From: Salinibacterium sp. TMP30
GTDB lineage: Bacteria > Actinomycetota > Actinomycetes > Actinomycetales > Microbacteriaceae
DNA length: 64,000 bases
Direction of reading: 5' to 3'
NCBI RefSeq assembly: GCF_038397785.1
Contig: NZ_CP151642.1
Span: 1,302,001-1,366,000 of the forward strand
The stretch's first letter is position 1; each line of letters starts with the position of its first letter. Shown here in pieces: positions 19,836 to 31,684 of this stretch. The translations under genes were made by a program, and so were the position numbers. The notes below the pieces were generated by a model that made no database searches, was not told the DNA's origin, and saw only the letters and a list, made by a program, of their open reading frames with translations.

Positions 19836-21908
19836 ATGCAACCAACTCGCTCAGTGCGTCCGTTTGAGGTGATCAGTGAGTACTCGCCTTCTGGAGATCA
19901 GCCGGAGGCGATCAAGCAACTCGCCCAGCGCATCAATGCGGGCGAGACCGATGTTGTTCTGCTGGGTGCTACCGGAACGGGAAAGTCCGCGACGACAGCC
20001 TGGCTGATTGAGCAAGTGCAGCGTCCCACGCTCATCATGTCGCACAACAAAACTCTTGCAGCGCAACTGGCAAATGAGTTCCGTGACCTCATGCCAAACA
20101 ACGCGGTCGAGTACTTTGTCTCCTACTACGATTACTATCAGCCTGAGGCCTACATTCCTCAGACGGATACGTTCATCGAAAAGGATTCTTCGGTCAACGC
20201 CGAGGTCGAACGTCTCCGCCACTCCACGACCAACTCTCTACTGAGCCGCCGTGACACTGTCGTTGTTTCCACTGTGTCGAGCATTTACGGATTAGGTGCC
20301 GCAGAGTCTTACTTAGAGGCCATGATCGCGCTCCAAGTAGGAATGCGTATCGATCGTGAAACACTTATCCGCAAGTTTGTCGGCATGCAATACCAACGAA
20401 ATGACTACGACTTCTCGCGCGGAAACTTCCGTGTGCGTGGCGACACGATCGAGATCATCCCTGTTTACGAAGAGCTTGCCATCCGTATCGAAATGTTCGG
20501 TGACGAGATTGAGGCACTATATTCACTGCATCCGCTCACCGGCGAAATCGTCAAGAAGATGGATGCGGTCTCCGTATTCCCCGGCACTCACTACTCAGCG
20601 AGCCCGGAAACGATCAAGCGTGCGATCGTCTCTATCCAAGAAGAGCTTGCTGAACGTCTTGGCGTGCTTGAACGTCAGGGAAAGCTCCTTGAAGCGCAGC
20701 GGCTGCGGATGCGCACAACCTTTGACATCGAGATGATGGAGCAGATTGGTTTTTGCAACGGCATCGAGAACTATTCACTCCACATGGATGGTCGCCAGCC
20801 TGGGGAGCCGCCAAGCTGTTTGCTCGACTACTTCCCGGAGGATTTTCTCGTCGTCATCGATGAGTCGCACGTCACCGTGCCACAAATTGGAGCGATGTAT
20901 GAGGGCGACGCATCGCGAAAGCGCACGCTCGTCGAGCACGGATTCCGACTGCCGAGCGCACTCGATAATCGTCCCCTCAAGTGGGAAGAGTTTTTAGACC
21001 GTGTTGGGCAAAAAATCTACCTTTCGGCTACGCCCGGAAAGTACGAGCTCGGCATTACCGACTCAATTGTTGAGCAGGTCATCCGCCCCACTGGTTTGAT
21101 CGACCCACAGATCGTGGTCAAGCCATCGAAGGGACAAATAGACGATCTCCTTGAGCAGATCACGATGCGCGTGGAGAAAAACGAACGCATTCTGGTGACA
21201 ACGCTGACGAAGAAGATGGCCGAGGAGCTTACCGAGTTCCTCTCAGAGCACGGTGTACGAGTCCGCTACCTTCATGCCGACGTCGACACTCTGCGTCGGG
21301 TCGAACTTCTCACTGAACTTCGTCAGGGTGTGTACGACGTTCTCGTTGGTATCAACCTGCTCCGCGAGGGTCTCGACCTTCCCGAAGTCTCGCTTGTCGC
21401 CATTCTCGATGCCGACAAAGAAGGCTTTTTGCGTTCGTCGACCTCGCTCATTCAGACCATCGGTCGTGCCGCCCGAAATGTCTCCGGCGAAGTTCACATG
21501 TATGCGGATGTCGTCACTCGCTCCATGCAGTTCGCGATCGATGAGACTGATCGGCGCCGCGAGAAGCAGGTCGCCTACAACACCGAGCACGGCATTGACC
21601 CTCAGCCACTTCGTAAAAAGATCGCCGATATAACCGACGCATTGCTCCGTGAGGGCGCTGATACGGCTGAACTGCTCTCCAGCCGCAACAGAGGAGGCAA
21701 GAAGCGTGCTCCCACACCGAATCTTTCGCACGAAGGCATAGCGGCCACCGGCGGAAACGATCTTGAGCAGATCATTTCGGACCTCAACGAGCAAATGCTG
21801 CAGGCAGCATCCGAATTGAAGTTCGAACTCGCAGCGAGACTGCGCGACGAGGTTCAAGACCTCAAGAAGGAGTTACGGCAAATGGAGCAGGCCGGCCATT
21901 TGCGCTAG
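19836..21908 (+). CDS. uvrB: Excinuclease ABC subunit B
   Basis: Damage-verifying helicase-like subunit of nucleotide-excision repair, loaded by UvrA and then recruiting UvrC. 690 residues. Walker A is GATGTGKS, the DNA-wedge beta-hairpin is [12 protein letters not shown], the DEAD-type box is VIDESH, helicase motif VI is QTIGRAARN, and a C-terminal UVR coiled coil lies around residues 645-685 and binds UvrC. The start fits a leaderless transcript. Confidence 0.98.
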   Translation: MQPTRSVRPFEVISEYSPSGDQPEAIKQLAQRINAGETDVVLLGATGTGKSATTAWLIEQVQRPTLIMSHNKTLAAQLANEFRDLMPNNAVEYFVSYYDYYQPEAYIPQTDTFIEKDSSVNAEVERLRHSTTNSLLSRRDTVVVSTVSSIYGLGAAESYLEAMIALQVGMRIDRETLIRKFVGMQYQRNDYDFSRGNFRVRGDTIEIIPVYEELAIRIEMFGDEIEALYSLHPLTGEIVKKMDAVSVFPGTHYSASPETIKRAIVSIQEELAERLGVLERQGKLLEAQRLRMRTTFDIEMMEQIGFCNGIENYSLHMDGRQPGEPPSCLLDYFPEDFLVVIDESHVTVPQIGAMYEGDASRKRTLVEHGFRLPSALDNRPLKWEEFLDRVGQKIYLSATPGKYELGITDSIVEQVIRPTGLIDPQIVVKPSKGQIDDLLEQITMRVEKNERILVTTLTKKMAEELTEFLSEHGVRVRYLHADVDTLRRVELLTELRQGVYDVLVGINLLREGLDLPEVSLVAILDADKEGFLRSSTSLIQTIGRAARNVSGEVHMYADVVTRSMQFAIDETDRRREKQVAYNTEHGIDPQPLRKKIADITDALLREGADTAELLSSRNRGGKKRAPTPNLSHEGIAATGGNDLEQIISDLNEQMLQAASELKFELAARLRDEVQDLKKELRQMEQAGHLR

Positions 21909-21918
21909 CGGCACGTTC

Positions 21919-22971
21919 TCACGCGAGTGATTCGTGAAGCTCAACCATTGCTCGCGACACCGGCATCGCGTCGAAAGCCAGCGCGGTCTCTCGAGCTGCT
22001 CGTCGACGGCTCTCTACCGATTTCTCGCTGAACACCGCAACCGCGTGCACAATCTGAGCCGGGTCAGCGTCCGTAGTCACACCGCTACCATCACGAAAGT
22101 CAAAGCTGTGATCAGTGCTTCCGGTCATTATTACCGGCGTACCGGATGCTAAAGCCTCTATCGCTACAGCGTGGCCGGCACTGCCATCGACAGTCACAAG
22201 AGCAAAGTCGGCGGTTGCAAAAACTTCAGAGCGTTCAGAGAGCGAGAGACCACGGGCACTCAAAAACTGTACGGGGAGTCCGTGCGCGCTTCGCTCAAGG
22301 CGAGAACGCAAGGGTCCGTCGCCAAGGACCACGAGATGAACATCTGTGCCGTCGTCAGTGAGTTCTCGAATCGCATCAATCGCTAGCGACACCGACCCTG
22401 CAGCGGTGAGGGGGGCAGCGCACACCACAATGAGATCTGCACCGCTGGTGTCACGGAGAGTTGAGTTGTGCCGCAGTGGGGTAAAAATCTCGAGGTCTAC
22501 CACTGGCCGCATCATCACTATATTTGCGGAAGCGCACTGTGCAGGCGTGAACGTTGCGCTGTGGATGCCACACACCACACGATCGTAGTTTTCCCAAGAC
22601 TTATTGGTGGCCAAGTCTGCGGCCACATCGTCGGCGAACAACACCGCAGGCACGTGGTTCTCTCTGGCCCAGACTCCAAGCTGACGAAAGCTGAGTCGAT
22701 CAGCAACTTCTAAGCGGTCAGGAACTAACCGATCGAGTGCGCGACGAATGGCGAATGGGATCCGGACGAATCCCCTCCGCAGCGCTGCCCCGCGTGCGGG
22801 AACAGTAACGACAGTTCCGTACTCAGTCCAGGCCACTGATGCGACCGTTCCTGGCACGATAACGGAGAATTCGTGGCCCGCGGCTCGATAGGCGATACCG
22901 CGTGTTCGAACTGCGCTCGACGGCGAAAGCGCCGACGCAGAAAAGAAACTGGTCACATGGACGATATGCAT
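21919..22971 (-). CDS. GT4-type glycosyltransferase
   Basis: 350-residue GT-B protein. The N-terminal Rossmann half begins [21 protein letters not shown]; the C-terminal half has the nucleotide-sugar binding region [13 protein letters not shown] and [15 protein letters not shown] with the conserved glutamate. Donor and acceptor are unknown; related proteins transfer mannose or glucose to lipids or cell-wall glycans. The frame extends upstream, but ATG at 22971 begins the conserved beta strand and has a GATAAT hexamer six bases before it. It lies between uvrB and uvrA, convergent with uvrB and divergent from uvrA. Confidence 0.8.
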   Translation of the reverse strand: MHIVHVTSFFSASALSPSSAVRTRGIAYRAAGHEFSVIVPGTVASVAWTEYGTVVTVPARGAALRRGFVRIPFAIRRALDRLVPDRLEVADRLSFRQLGVWARENHVPAVLFADDVAADLATNKSWENYDRVVCGIHSATFTPAQCASANIVMMRPVVDLEIFTPLRHNSTLRDTSGADLIVVCAAPLTAAGSVSLAIDAIRELTDDGTDVHLVVLGDGPLRSRLERSAHGLPVQFLSARGLSLSERSEVFATADFALVTVDGSAGHAVAIEALASGTPVIMTGSTDHSFDFRDGSGVTTDADPAQIVHAVAVFSEKSVESRRRAARETALAFDAMPVSRAMVELHESLA

Positions 22972-22983
22972 ATGTCTATTATC
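22972..22983 (-). promoter_or_regulatory. Glycosyltransferase leaderless promoter -10
   Basis: On the minus strand GATAAT (22983-22978) is followed by six bases and the ATG at 22971. It faces away from the uvrA promoter, with 42 bases between the two -10 elements. Confidence 0.45.
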
Positions 22984-23025
22984 GCGCGCATCGGGCAAAC
23001 GTTCAGGCAATGTCAGTGGTCTCCG

Positions 23026-23038
23026 TAGAATAGTAAGA
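23026..23038 (+). promoter_or_regulatory. uvrA leaderless promoter -10
   Basis: TAGAAT at 23026-23031, seven bases, then the uvrA GTG at 23039; no ribosome site. Confidence 0.6.
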
Positions 23039-25912
23039 GTGACTACTGCACAGTCGATCCCCAATTCTCACCTCAGCGTCCGCGGCGCTCGAGTTCACAA
23101 TCTTAAGAATGTAGACCTCGAAATACCCCGCGATTCTCTCGTCGTCTTCACCGGGCTTTCTGGTTCTGGCAAATCGAGCCTCGCGTTCGACACAATCTTT
23201 GCTGAAGGTCAGCGCCGCTACGTTGAGTCGCTTTCCGCGTACGCCCGTCAGTTTCTCGGACAGGTTGACCGCCCTGATGTCGACTTCATCGAAGGACTTA
23301 GCCCGGCTGTTTCCATCGACCAGAAGTCGACGAACCGCAACCCTCGTTCCACCGTGGGAACGATCACAGAAATCTACGACTACATGCGTCTCTTGTGGGC
23401 ACGTATCGGCGTGCCACACTGTGCTGTCTGTGGCGAGAAGATTGAACGTCAATCAGTTCAACAAATCGCGGACCAGCTCATGAAGTTAGAGAGCGGCACC
23501 CGCTACCAGGTAGTCAGCCCGGTTGTCTCGCAGAAGAAGGGTGAATTTGTCGACCTCTTCGCCGAGCTCGCATCTGGTGGATACTCACGAGCGATCGTCG
23601 ACGGCGTCGTCGCGCAGTTGAGCGACCCGCCCAAGCTTAAAAAGCAGTACAAGCATGATATTTCTGTTGTCGTAGATCGGCTTGTTGCCAATGACGACAT
23701 TCTCACGCGTCTTACTGATTCCCTTGAAACGGCACTCCGACTTACTGACGGCACCGTTGCCATCAACTTTGTTGACGAAGAGGGAGATGCTGCCTGGCGC
23801 TCATTCTCCGAGAAATTGTCTTGTCCGAACAATCACCCCATCCAACTCACCGAAATCGAACCGCGAACGTTCTCTTTTAATGCTCCTTTCGGGGCTTGCC
23901 CGGAATGCTCTGGTCTGGGTACTCGCATGTCGATCGATGCAGATCTTCTCATCGCCGACGATTCGGTCAGCTTGTCAGAGGGGGCAATCCTGCCGTGGAC
24001 TAACTCTGGAAAGGGCCTCTACAACTACTTCGAGAAACTCCTCGGTGGCTTAGCGCAGGATCTGGACTTCTCTCTTGACACACCGTGGGGAGAATTGCCT
24101 GAAGATGCTCGTGACGCAATTCTCACGGGCAACAATTTCAAAGTTTCCGTCAAGTGGAAGAATCGCTTCGGTCGGGAGATGAAGTATTCGACCGGATTCG
24201 AGGGGGTAATTCCCTACATCGAGCGCAAATATCTCGAAGCTGAGACTGACGTACAGCGCCAACGGCATGCGGCTTATTTGCGTGAGATTCCGTGTCCGGT
24301 GTGCCACGGAAAGCGACTCAAACCAGAAGTGCTCGCCGTGACTGTCGCTGACCGCAACATTTCTGACATTTGTGAGCTGAGCCTCATCGATGCCTACGAT
24401 TTTATGAATCGCATCACCCTCTCCGAGCGCGATGCTCGCATCGCAGCTCAGGTGCTGCGAGAGATTCGCCTTCGACTTGAGTTCCTCGTCGAGGTCGGAT
24501 TGAGCTATCTCAATCTTGCTCGCGCGGCGGCAACTTTGAGCGGTGGCGAAGCGCAGCGCATCCGGCTCGCGACCCAAATTGGTTCCGGTCTCACTGGCGT
24601 TCTCTACGTGCTGGATGAGCCAAGCATCGGCCTCCACCAGCGTGACAATCGTCGATTGATCGAAACGCTCGTCAAGCTGAAAAACCTCGGTAACACGCTC
24701 ATTGTCGTTGAGCACGACGAAGACACTATTCGAACAGCAGACTGGATCGTCGATATCGGGCCGGGCGCAGGGGAGCATGGCGGTGAGGTCGTTCACTCCG
24801 GTTCGTACGTTGACCTGCTGAAGAACACCAAGTCGATTACCGCTGACTATTTGTCGGGACGCAAAGCGATTGAGACGCCCAAAAAACGTCGACCGGTAGA
24901 CCGTGAACGTCAGATTACTGTCGAGGGTGCGAAAGCAAACAATCTACAAAATGTGACAGTGAAGTTCCCACTCGGAACGTTTACCGCCGTCACCGGAGTC
25001 AGTGGGTCGGGCAAGTCGAGCCTGGTCAACGACATCCTCTACAAAGTGCTCGCGAACGAACTCAATGGTGCCCGGCAAATCCCGGGAAAGCACACTCGGG
25101 TTACTGGTCTTGAGAACCTCGACAAGGTTGTGCACGTTGACCAGAATCCGATCGGGCGCACTCCTCGGTCAAACCCCGCAACGTACACGGGAGTATTCGA
25201 CAAGATCCGCACGCTTTTCTCTGAAACTGGAGATGCGAAGGCACGCGGCTACCTTCCCGGCCGCTTTAGCTTCAACGTGAAGGGTGGCCGCTGCGAGAAC
25301 TGCTCAGGCGATGGCACTATCAAGATTGAAATGAACTTTCTACCCGACGTATACGTCGCCTGCGAGGTGTGTGGGGGCGCTCGTTACAACCGCGACACGC
25401 TTGCCGTCAAGTACAAATCAAAGAATATCGCTGAAGTACTCGACATGCCCATCAGCGAAGCCGCTGAGTTCTTTGAGGCGATCTCAAGCATCCATCGCTA
25501 CCTCAAGACACTTGAAGAGGTGGGACTCGGCTATGTGCGTCTCGGTCAGAGTGCAACCACACTCTCTGGTGGCGAAGCCCAGCGCGTAAAGCTCGCTACA
25601 GAGCTACAGAAGCGATCGATGGGGCGCAGCATTTACGTACTTGATGAACCAACAACGGGCTTGCATTTCGAGGATGTCCGCAAGCTGCTTTTGGTTCTCA
25701 ACGGTTTGGTAGACAAGGGAAACACAGTGATTGTGATTGAACACAATCTGGATGTGATTAAGTCTGCAGATTGGCTCATCGATCTTGGGCCTGAAGGTGG
25801 CGCTGGGGGTGGTGAGCTCCTGTTCACGGGCACGCCGGAGAAGCTTGCGAAGGTGAAAGATAGCCACACTGGTCAGTTCCTCGCAGAGGTTCTTAGCGGC
25901 AATCGTGTCTAG
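23039..25912 (+). CDS. uvrA: Excinuclease ABC subunit A
   Basis: ATP-dependent DNA-damage sensor of nucleotide-excision repair, acts as a dimer with UvrB. 957 residues. Two ABC ATPase cassettes: Walker [14 protein letters not shown] near residue 38 and [13 protein letters not shown] near 655, signatures [12 protein letters not shown] and [12 protein letters not shown], each with a VLDEPxxGLH Walker B. The zinc modules [12 protein letters not shown] and [14 protein letters not shown] are intact. The start is GTG at 23039. Confidence 0.98.
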   Translation: MTTAQSIPNSHLSVRGARVHNLKNVDLEIPRDSLVVFTGLSGSGKSSLAFDTIFAEGQRRYVESLSAYARQFLGQVDRPDVDFIEGLSPAVSIDQKSTNRNPRSTVGTITEIYDYMRLLWARIGVPHCAVCGEKIERQSVQQIADQLMKLESGTRYQVVSPVVSQKKGEFVDLFAELASGGYSRAIVDGVVAQLSDPPKLKKQYKHDISVVVDRLVANDDILTRLTDSLETALRLTDGTVAINFVDEEGDAAWRSFSEKLSCPNNHPIQLTEIEPRTFSFNAPFGACPECSGLGTRMSIDADLLIADDSVSLSEGAILPWTNSGKGLYNYFEKLLGGLAQDLDFSLDTPWGELPEDARDAILTGNNFKVSVKWKNRFGREMKYSTGFEGVIPYIERKYLEAETDVQRQRHAAYLREIPCPVCHGKRLKPEVLAVTVADRNISDICELSLIDAYDFMNRITLSERDARIAAQVLREIRLRLEFLVEVGLSYLNLARAAATLSGGEAQRIRLATQIGSGLTGVLYVLDEPSIGLHQRDNRRLIETLVKLKNLGNTLIVVEHDEDTIRTADWIVDIGPGAGEHGGEVVHSGSYVDLLKNTKSITADYLSGRKAIETPKKRRPVDRERQITVEGAKANNLQNVTVKFPLGTFTAVTGVSGSGKSSLVNDILYKVLANELNGARQIPGKHTRVTGLENLDKVVHVDQNPIGRTPRSNPATYTGVFDKIRTLFSETGDAKARGYLPGRFSFNVKGGRCENCSGDGTIKIEMNFLPDVYVACEVCGGARYNRDTLAVKYKSKNIAEVLDMPISEAAEFFEAISSIHRYLKTLEEVGLGYVRLGQSATTLSGGEAQRVKLATELQKRSMGRSIYVLDEPTTGLHFEDVRKLLLVLNGLVDKGNTVIVIEHNLDVIKSADWLIDLGPEGGAGGGELLFTGTPEKLAKVKDSHTGQFLAEVLSGNRV

Positions 25913-25984
25913 CAAAAGAACAGTTGTCTAGTGTGATGACTGTATCTGGCGCAGAGCCGGTCTCGAAGCGCGAAGGGAAACAGG

Positions 25985-27907
25985 ATGACAAAGACCGTCA
26001 GTTGGCGTCCCCGCGCCGGTGACATTCCTTCAGAGCCTGGCGTCTATCGGTTCACCGATGATCGCAAGCGGGTTCTCTATGTCGGCAAAGCGAAAAATTT
26101 GCGTTCTCGCCTGAGCAACTATTTTGCGCCATTGTCTTCGCTGCACGAGCGAACTCGCAGAATGGTGCTCTCCGCTACCAACGTTGAGTGGACGATCGTC
26201 GGCAACGATTTCGAAGCACTGCAGCTGGAATACACGTGGATCAAGGAATTCGACCCGCCATTCAACGTCCAATATAAGGACGACAAGTCTTATCCCTATC
26301 TCGCTCTCACTATGGGCGACGCAGTTCCTCGCGTGTTGGTGACTCGCAACCGCAATTTGCCGAATGCTCGTTACTTTGGTCCCTATTCTCGAGCGTGGGC
26401 GATTCGAGACACCGTGGATGTCATGCTCAAGGCATTCCCCATGCGCAGCTGCTCACAATCCGTATACAAGCGAGCGCAACAGACGGGGCGTCCATGCCTC
26501 CTTGGTGATATCGGAAAGTGTGCGGCCCCCTGTGTGGGCCGAGTGACGCTCGAAGAACACAAGTCGATTGCCGTCGACTTTGCCTCGTTCATGGCAGGCA
26601 ATGACTCGCGGATGCTCAACTCGATCCGTGAGCGTATGACTCACGCCGCAGCTACTCAAGACTACGAGTCGGCCGCGCGGTATCGGGATCAGATCGGTGC
26701 GATGGAGACAGCACTCGCGAAGAATCAAATAGTCTTATCGGAAGATGTCGATGCAGACTTTTTCGGTATCGCGCATGACGAACTCGCTGCCGCAGTGCAA
26801 CAGTTCGTTGTACGTGGTGGTCGAATCCGTGGGGTGCGGGGCTGGGTTGTAGACAAAGAGCTCGACGTCGATCTCGGTGGCCTAGTGGAGTCTGTGCTTC
26901 AGAATGCTTACGACGATACGTCCCCTCCACGGGACGTTTTGGTACCGGCATTGCCCGAGGACAGCACAGCACTTGAGGAGTGGTTGGCGCAACGCAGGGG
27001 CTTGGGCGCTCGAGTGCGCTTGCATGTGGCTAAGCGGGGGGAGAAGGCTGCACTCGCACAGACGGTCGAGACAAACGCCAAAAATGCGTTGATGCTCTAC
27101 AAGTCAAAGCGCAGTGGTGATTTCGTCGCACGCTCTCAGGCACTTGCCGATATTCAAGAGGCGCTGGGTATGTCTGAAGCCCCACTCCGCATGGAGTGTT
27201 TCGATGTCTCGCATTTGTCAGGAACTAACGTCGTCGCCTCGATGGTGGTGTTCGAGGACGGCTTGCCGAAGAAACAACACTATCGACGGTTCAACATCGC
27301 GGAAACCACTGACGATACGGACTCCATTTACCAAGTGCTCAAGCGCCGGCTCGCCTATCTTGCGGCGGGTGCAACGGTCCCCGATGCTGCCGCCGCGGCG
27401 TCCGACGCCGACGGTGCCGAGCAGGGTGAGTCTCACGAGCTACCCGCGGCGACGACGAAATTCGCGTATCCACCGCAATTGCTTCTTGTCGATGGGGGCC
27501 AGCCTCAGGTTTCCGCTGCTCAAAGGGCGCTTGAAGAATCTGGAGTCTCGGGTATCCAGCTCGCCGGAATCGCGAAACGGCTCGAAGAGATCTGGCTGCC
27601 CAACTCAGACTTTCCCGTCATCCTTCCTCGCAACAGCGATGCGCTTTTTCTGATCCAACGACTGCGAGATGAAGCTCACCGCTTCGCGATCACCCACCAG
27701 CGACAGCGGCGTTCGAAAGATGTTTCGTCAGTTCTTGCGACAGTGCCGGGGCTAGGACCATCGCGGATCAAGGCTCTTCTTCAGCATTTTGGGTCTGTAG
27801 CCCGACTCCGCGCGGCCTCTGCTGTGGAGATCATCGAAGTCCCCGGGATCGGAGCTTCGACCGCGGAAGCAATCATCGAGAAGCTGGGCCAACCAGACCT
27901 CAGGTAG
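25985..27907 (+). CDS. uvrC: Excinuclease ABC subunit C
   Basis: Endonuclease that makes both incisions in nucleotide-excision repair. 640 residues. N-terminal GIY-YIG nuclease ([20 protein letters not shown], residues about 18-95), UVR motif around 205-240, RNase H-like C-terminal nuclease with Asp in [11 protein letters not shown], and paired helix-hairpin-helix motifs near the end ([24 protein letters not shown]). A low-complexity alanine/acidic insert lies near residues 460-485. It is 72 bases after uvrA; in M. tuberculosis uvrC is at a different locus, before rapZ-whiA. Confidence 0.98.
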   Translation: MTKTVSWRPRAGDIPSEPGVYRFTDDRKRVLYVGKAKNLRSRLSNYFAPLSSLHERTRRMVLSATNVEWTIVGNDFEALQLEYTWIKEFDPPFNVQYKDDKSYPYLALTMGDAVPRVLVTRNRNLPNARYFGPYSRAWAIRDTVDVMLKAFPMRSCSQSVYKRAQQTGRPCLLGDIGKCAAPCVGRVTLEEHKSIAVDFASFMAGNDSRMLNSIRERMTHAAATQDYESAARYRDQIGAMETALAKNQIVLSEDVDADFFGIAHDELAAAVQQFVVRGGRIRGVRGWVVDKELDVDLGGLVESVLQNAYDDTSPPRDVLVPALPEDSTALEEWLAQRRGLGARVRLHVAKRGEKAALAQTVETNAKNALMLYKSKRSGDFVARSQALADIQEALGMSEAPLRMECFDVSHLSGTNVVASMVVFEDGLPKKQHYRRFNIAETTDDTDSIYQVLKRRLAYLAAGATVPDAAAAASDADGAEQGESHELPAATTKFAYPPQLLLVDGGQPQVSAAQRALEESGVSGIQLAGIAKRLEEIWLPNSDFPVILPRNSDALFLIQRLRDEAHRFAITHQRQRRSKDVSSVLATVPGLGPSRIKALLQHFGSVARLRAASAVEIIEVPGIGASTAEAIIEKLGQPDLR

Positions 27908-27919
27908 TCTGAGCACACC
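27905..27919 (+). promoter_or_regulatory. Possible rapZ promoter -10 within uvrC stop
   Basis: TAGTCT at 27905-27910 uses the uvrC TAG stop and lies nine bases before the rapZ ATG; no ribosome site is visible, so a leaderless or 1-2 base leader start is plausible beside read-through from uvrC. Confidence 0.35.
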
Positions 27920-28795
27920 ATGAAACCCGCTACCGAACAGCAAGAGATGCTCATCGTTACCGGCATGTCAGGTGCAGGGCGATCAACTGTTGGCAACGCT
28001 CTCGAAGACCTCGGTTGGTATGTCGTCGACAACCTCCCACCCCAAATGCTTCTTCCTTTAGTCGACTTAGCGCACCGCGCAGGAGATTCCCTTCCCCGCG
28101 TAGCCGCCGTTATCGACGTGCGCGGGGGAAAACTTTTCTCTGACGCGCAAGAGGCGATTGAATCGTTGCGGGGATCGACGTCGCTCAGAGTGCTGTTCCT
28201 TGATGCTGAGGACGCGGCGTTGGTTCGTCGCTTCGAGCAAGTGCGGCGGCCGCATCCCCTTCAAGAGGAGGGCACTCCGCTCGATGGGATTGCCGCGGAG
28301 CGCACTCGAATGGCTGAGATTCGTGCTAGCAGCGACATCATCATCGACACGACTGATCTCAACATCCACCAGCTTGCAACAACCATCATCGAGAAGTTTT
28401 CTGCGGAGAACGATGCCGGTTTGCGTATTACTATTGAGAGCTTCGGATTTAAGTATGGCCTTCCAGCAGACGCCGATATGGTTGCTGACTGCAGGTTCTT
28501 GCCCAATCCTTTTTGGGTACCTGAACTCAAAGCGCTTGACGGACTTGATGAACGAGTGCGCGCATACGTGGTCGGGGCAACCGGAGCGCAAGAGTTCATT
28601 GCAGACTACGCACGAGCTCTTGAACCAGTTTTCGCCGGGTATCAGCGCGAGAATAAACGACACGCAACGATCGCGATCGGTTGTACCGGTGGCAAACATC
28701 GGTCAGTCGCAGTCGCAGAAGAACTGTCGGCCATTCTGAGTGGATTGCCCGGAGTAGCCGTCAGCATTAAACATCGGGATCGCGGACGAGAGTAG
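27920..28795 (+). CDS. rapZ: RapZ/YvcJ family nucleotide-binding protein
   Basis: 291-residue P-loop protein. Walker A GMSGAGRST lies near residues 14-22, the DNLPP motif follows, and the C-terminal CTGGKHRSV segment is typical of RapZ. E. coli RapZ is an adaptor guiding RNase E to a glucosamine-6-phosphate-synthase sRNA; in actinobacteria the protein (YvcJ type) hydrolyses nucleotides but its role is unclear. It belongs to the conserved uvrC-rapZ-(yvcK)-whiA cluster; here yvcK is missing. Confidence 0.95.
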   Translation: MKPATEQQEMLIVTGMSGAGRSTVGNALEDLGWYVVDNLPPQMLLPLVDLAHRAGDSLPRVAAVIDVRGGKLFSDAQEAIESLRGSTSLRVLFLDAEDAALVRRFEQVRRPHPLQEEGTPLDGIAAERTRMAEIRASSDIIIDTTDLNIHQLATTIIEKFSAENDAGLRITIESFGFKYGLPADADMVADCRFLPNPFWVPELKALDGLDERVRAYVVGATGAQEFIADYARALEPVFAGYQRENKRHATIAIGCTGGKHRSVAVAEELSAILSGLPGVAVSIKHRDRGRE

Positions 28796-28840
28796 ATTGC
28801 TCGTCCATGAAGACCACCATCGTGGAAGGAAGGCCAGTTA

Positions 28841-29821
28841 GTGGCATTAACTGCTGAAGTAAAAGACGAACTGGCACGAATTCAGTTGGGCAAGACCACC
28901 GAGCGCGCGGCTGAACTAGCGACAATTTTGCGCTTCTCGGGCGGATTGCACCTGATTTCGGGACGCATCGCCGTCGAGTCTGAATTGGAGACTGAGATTC
29001 TCGCGCGTCGGGTGCGACGTGACATCGCCGAGCTCTACGGCGTGCGCTCTGAAGTGTCGCGTGTGGCATCTTCTGGGGGTCGCCGCTCAAACAATCTTTT
29101 GGTTCGCGTTCTTGAGGGGGGAGAGACCCTCGCCCGCCAGACGGGACTTTTGGATGCTCGACGCCGACCGATTCGTGGGCTACCCAACCGCGTGACTACC
29201 GGTGGTCGAGGTGAACTCGCTGCCGTCTGGCGCGGTGCGTTTCTGGCTGCCGGATCACTCACCGATCCTGGGCGTTCCGCTGCTCTCGAGGTCATCTGCC
29301 CGGGCAACGAAGCAGCAATGGCGCTTGTCGGCGCAGCAGGCCGTCTGCGTGTAGCTGCAAAAGCGCGCGAGGTGCGCGGTGTGCACCGAGTTGTTGTCCG
29401 CGACGGTGAGGCCATCAGCGCAATGCTCACCATCATGGGGGCGCAAACCACGGTTGTTAGCTGGAACGAACTGCGTCAGCGTCGCGAAGTACGAGCGACA
29501 GCAAATCGATTGGTGAACTTCGATGACGCGAATCTGCGCCGATCCGCGCAGGCTGCGGTCGCTGCGTGTTCGCGAGTCGAACGTGCGCTTGAAATTTTGG
29601 GTGACGACGTGCCCAAGCATCTTCGGTACGCGGGCGAACTGCGGTTGAGCCACCGCGATTCAAGTCTCGACGAGCTTGGCCACCATGCCGACCCGCCGAT
29701 GACCAAGGATGCTGTTGCCGGGCGCATTCGACGACTGCTTGCAATGGCAGATAAGCGAGCCAGCGACCTCGGAGTACCAGGAACTGAAGCAAACCTGCCC
29801 ACCGAGTTGGAGGAAGCTTAG
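28841..29821 (+). CDS. whiA: DNA-binding protein WhiA
   Basis: Sporulation/cell-division transcription factor of Gram-positive bacteria, 326 residues. The N-terminal two-thirds have the LAGLIDADG-homing-endonuclease-like fold ([11 protein letters not shown]..), and the C-terminal helix-turn-helix includes [25 protein letters not shown] in part. In Streptomyces it co-regulates division genes with WhiB; in non-sporulating actinobacteria it is still conserved, probably for division. GTG start after GGAAGG. It directly follows rapZ with a 45-base gap. Confidence 0.97.
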   Translation: MALTAEVKDELARIQLGKTTERAAELATILRFSGGLHLISGRIAVESELETEILARRVRRDIAELYGVRSEVSRVASSGGRRSNNLLVRVLEGGETLARQTGLLDARRRPIRGLPNRVTTGGRGELAAVWRGAFLAAGSLTDPGRSAALEVICPGNEAAMALVGAAGRLRVAAKAREVRGVHRVVVRDGEAISAMLTIMGAQTTVVSWNELRQRREVRATANRLVNFDDANLRRSAQAAVAACSRVERALEILGDDVPKHLRYAGELRLSHRDSSLDELGHHADPPMTKDAVAGRIRRLLAMADKRASDLGVPGTEANLPTELEEA

Positions 29822-29828
29822 CGTTCGA

Positions 29829-29854
29829 TGCATGCGACACGAGTGTCGTATGCA
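29829..29854. promoter_or_regulatory. 26-bp inverted repeat upstream of sodA
   Basis: TGCATGCGACAC (29829-29840) and GTGTCGTATGCA (29843-29854) form a dyad with a single mismatch that becomes G-U in RNA. It lies 7 bases after the whiA stop and 5 bases before the TAGACT -10 of sodA. It may be the whiA terminator hairpin, an operator at the sodA promoter, or both. Confidence 0.6.
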
Positions 29855-29859
29855 CGTGG

Positions 29860-29865
29860 TTAGAC
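29860..29865 (+). promoter_or_regulatory. sodA promoter -10
   Basis: TAGACT; with a start near 29873 the leader would be about 57 bases, ending in the strong ribosome site AGGAGG at 29917-29922. The dyad at 29829-29854 covers the -35 region. Confidence 0.5.
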
Positions 29866-29929
29866 TGGAAGTAATCGCCTGCTTGTGCTTGCCAGCCCCG
29901 CAGGCTTCAAGATTCTAGGAGGATTTCCG

Positions 29930-30556
29930 ATGGCTGAATACACCCTTCCCGAACTTTCATACGACTACTCGGCGCTTGAGCCAAGCATCAGCGCCACAAT
30001 CATGGAGCTGCACCACAGCAAGCACCATCAGGCATACGTCACCGGTGCAAATGCCGCAATCGCGGGTCTGGCTGAAGCCCGTGACTCTGGAGATCTTTCA
30101 AACGTCAACAAGCTTGAGAAAGACCTCGCCTTCAACCTCGGTGGACATGTCAATCACTCTGTCTTTTGGACAAATATGTCGCCTAATGGTGGAGACAAGC
30201 CGACGGGTGACCTCGAGAGCGCGATCAACGACCACTTCGGATCGTTCGATAAGTTCACCGCGCACTTCACTGCAACAGCAATGGGAGTGCAGGGTTCAGG
30301 CTGGGCCGTTCTGGCATGGGACTCCATGGGAGAACGCCTCATCATCGTTCAGTTCTTCGACCAGCAGGGCAACCTTCCTGCCGGCATCGTGCCGCTGTTG
30401 ATGCTCGATGTCTGGGAGCACGCGTACTACCTTGACTACAAGAACGTGCGTGCTGACTATGTCAAGGCGTTCTGGAACATCGTTGACTGGGCTAACGTCC
30501 ACGACCGCTTCAGCGCAGCGCGCTCGAAGACAAACGGTCTCCTGCTACTCTCGTAG
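29930..30556 (+). CDS. sodA: Superoxide dismutase (Fe/Mn family)
   Basis: Converts superoxide to oxygen and hydrogen peroxide. 208 residues. Metal ligands are His28 (MELHHSKHH), a histidine in [10 protein letters not shown], and Asp and His in the signature [11 protein letters not shown]. No signal peptide. Sequence alone does not settle Mn versus Fe. The frame opens 15 codons upstream, but ATG at 29930 has AGGAGG 7 bases before it and begins the conserved [12 protein letters not shown]. It lies between whiA and gap. Confidence 0.97.
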   Translation: MAEYTLPELSYDYSALEPSISATIMELHHSKHHQAYVTGANAAIAGLAEARDSGDLSNVNKLEKDLAFNLGGHVNHSVFWTNMSPNGGDKPTGDLESAINDHFGSFDKFTAHFTATAMGVQGSGWAVLAWDSMGERLIIVQFFDQQGNLPAGIVPLLMLDVWEHAYYLDYKNVRADYVKAFWNIVDWANVHDRFSAARSKTNGLLLLS

Positions 30557-30566
30557 CGGCATCGTG

Positions 30567-30584
30567 GCCGGGTTAGGCCCCGGC
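30567..30584 (+). terminator. Possible sodA terminator hairpin
   Basis: GCCGGG (30567-30572) and CCCGGC (30579-30584) with a 6-base loop, followed by TTTA. Short but GC-rich; it lies 10 bases after the sodA stop. Confidence 0.5.
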
Positions 30585-30649
30585 TTTAGCCCTGTCTCCG
30601 CTAAATGCATTACCCCACCACTACAGCACGACGCGTCGTAGACGCCTGA

Positions 30650-31672
<1,023 letters not shown>

Positions 31673-31684
31673 CCCGCGACGAAT

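Noticed and set aside
22991-23006. LexA-like box upstream of uvrA
   Set aside because: The half-sites match the actinobacterial consensus at only about nine of sixteen positions; a weaker partial match near 25920 before uvrC is no better.
24050-24796. 248-codon minus-strand frame inside uvrA
   Set aside because: Shadow of the uvrA frame; no recognisable domain.
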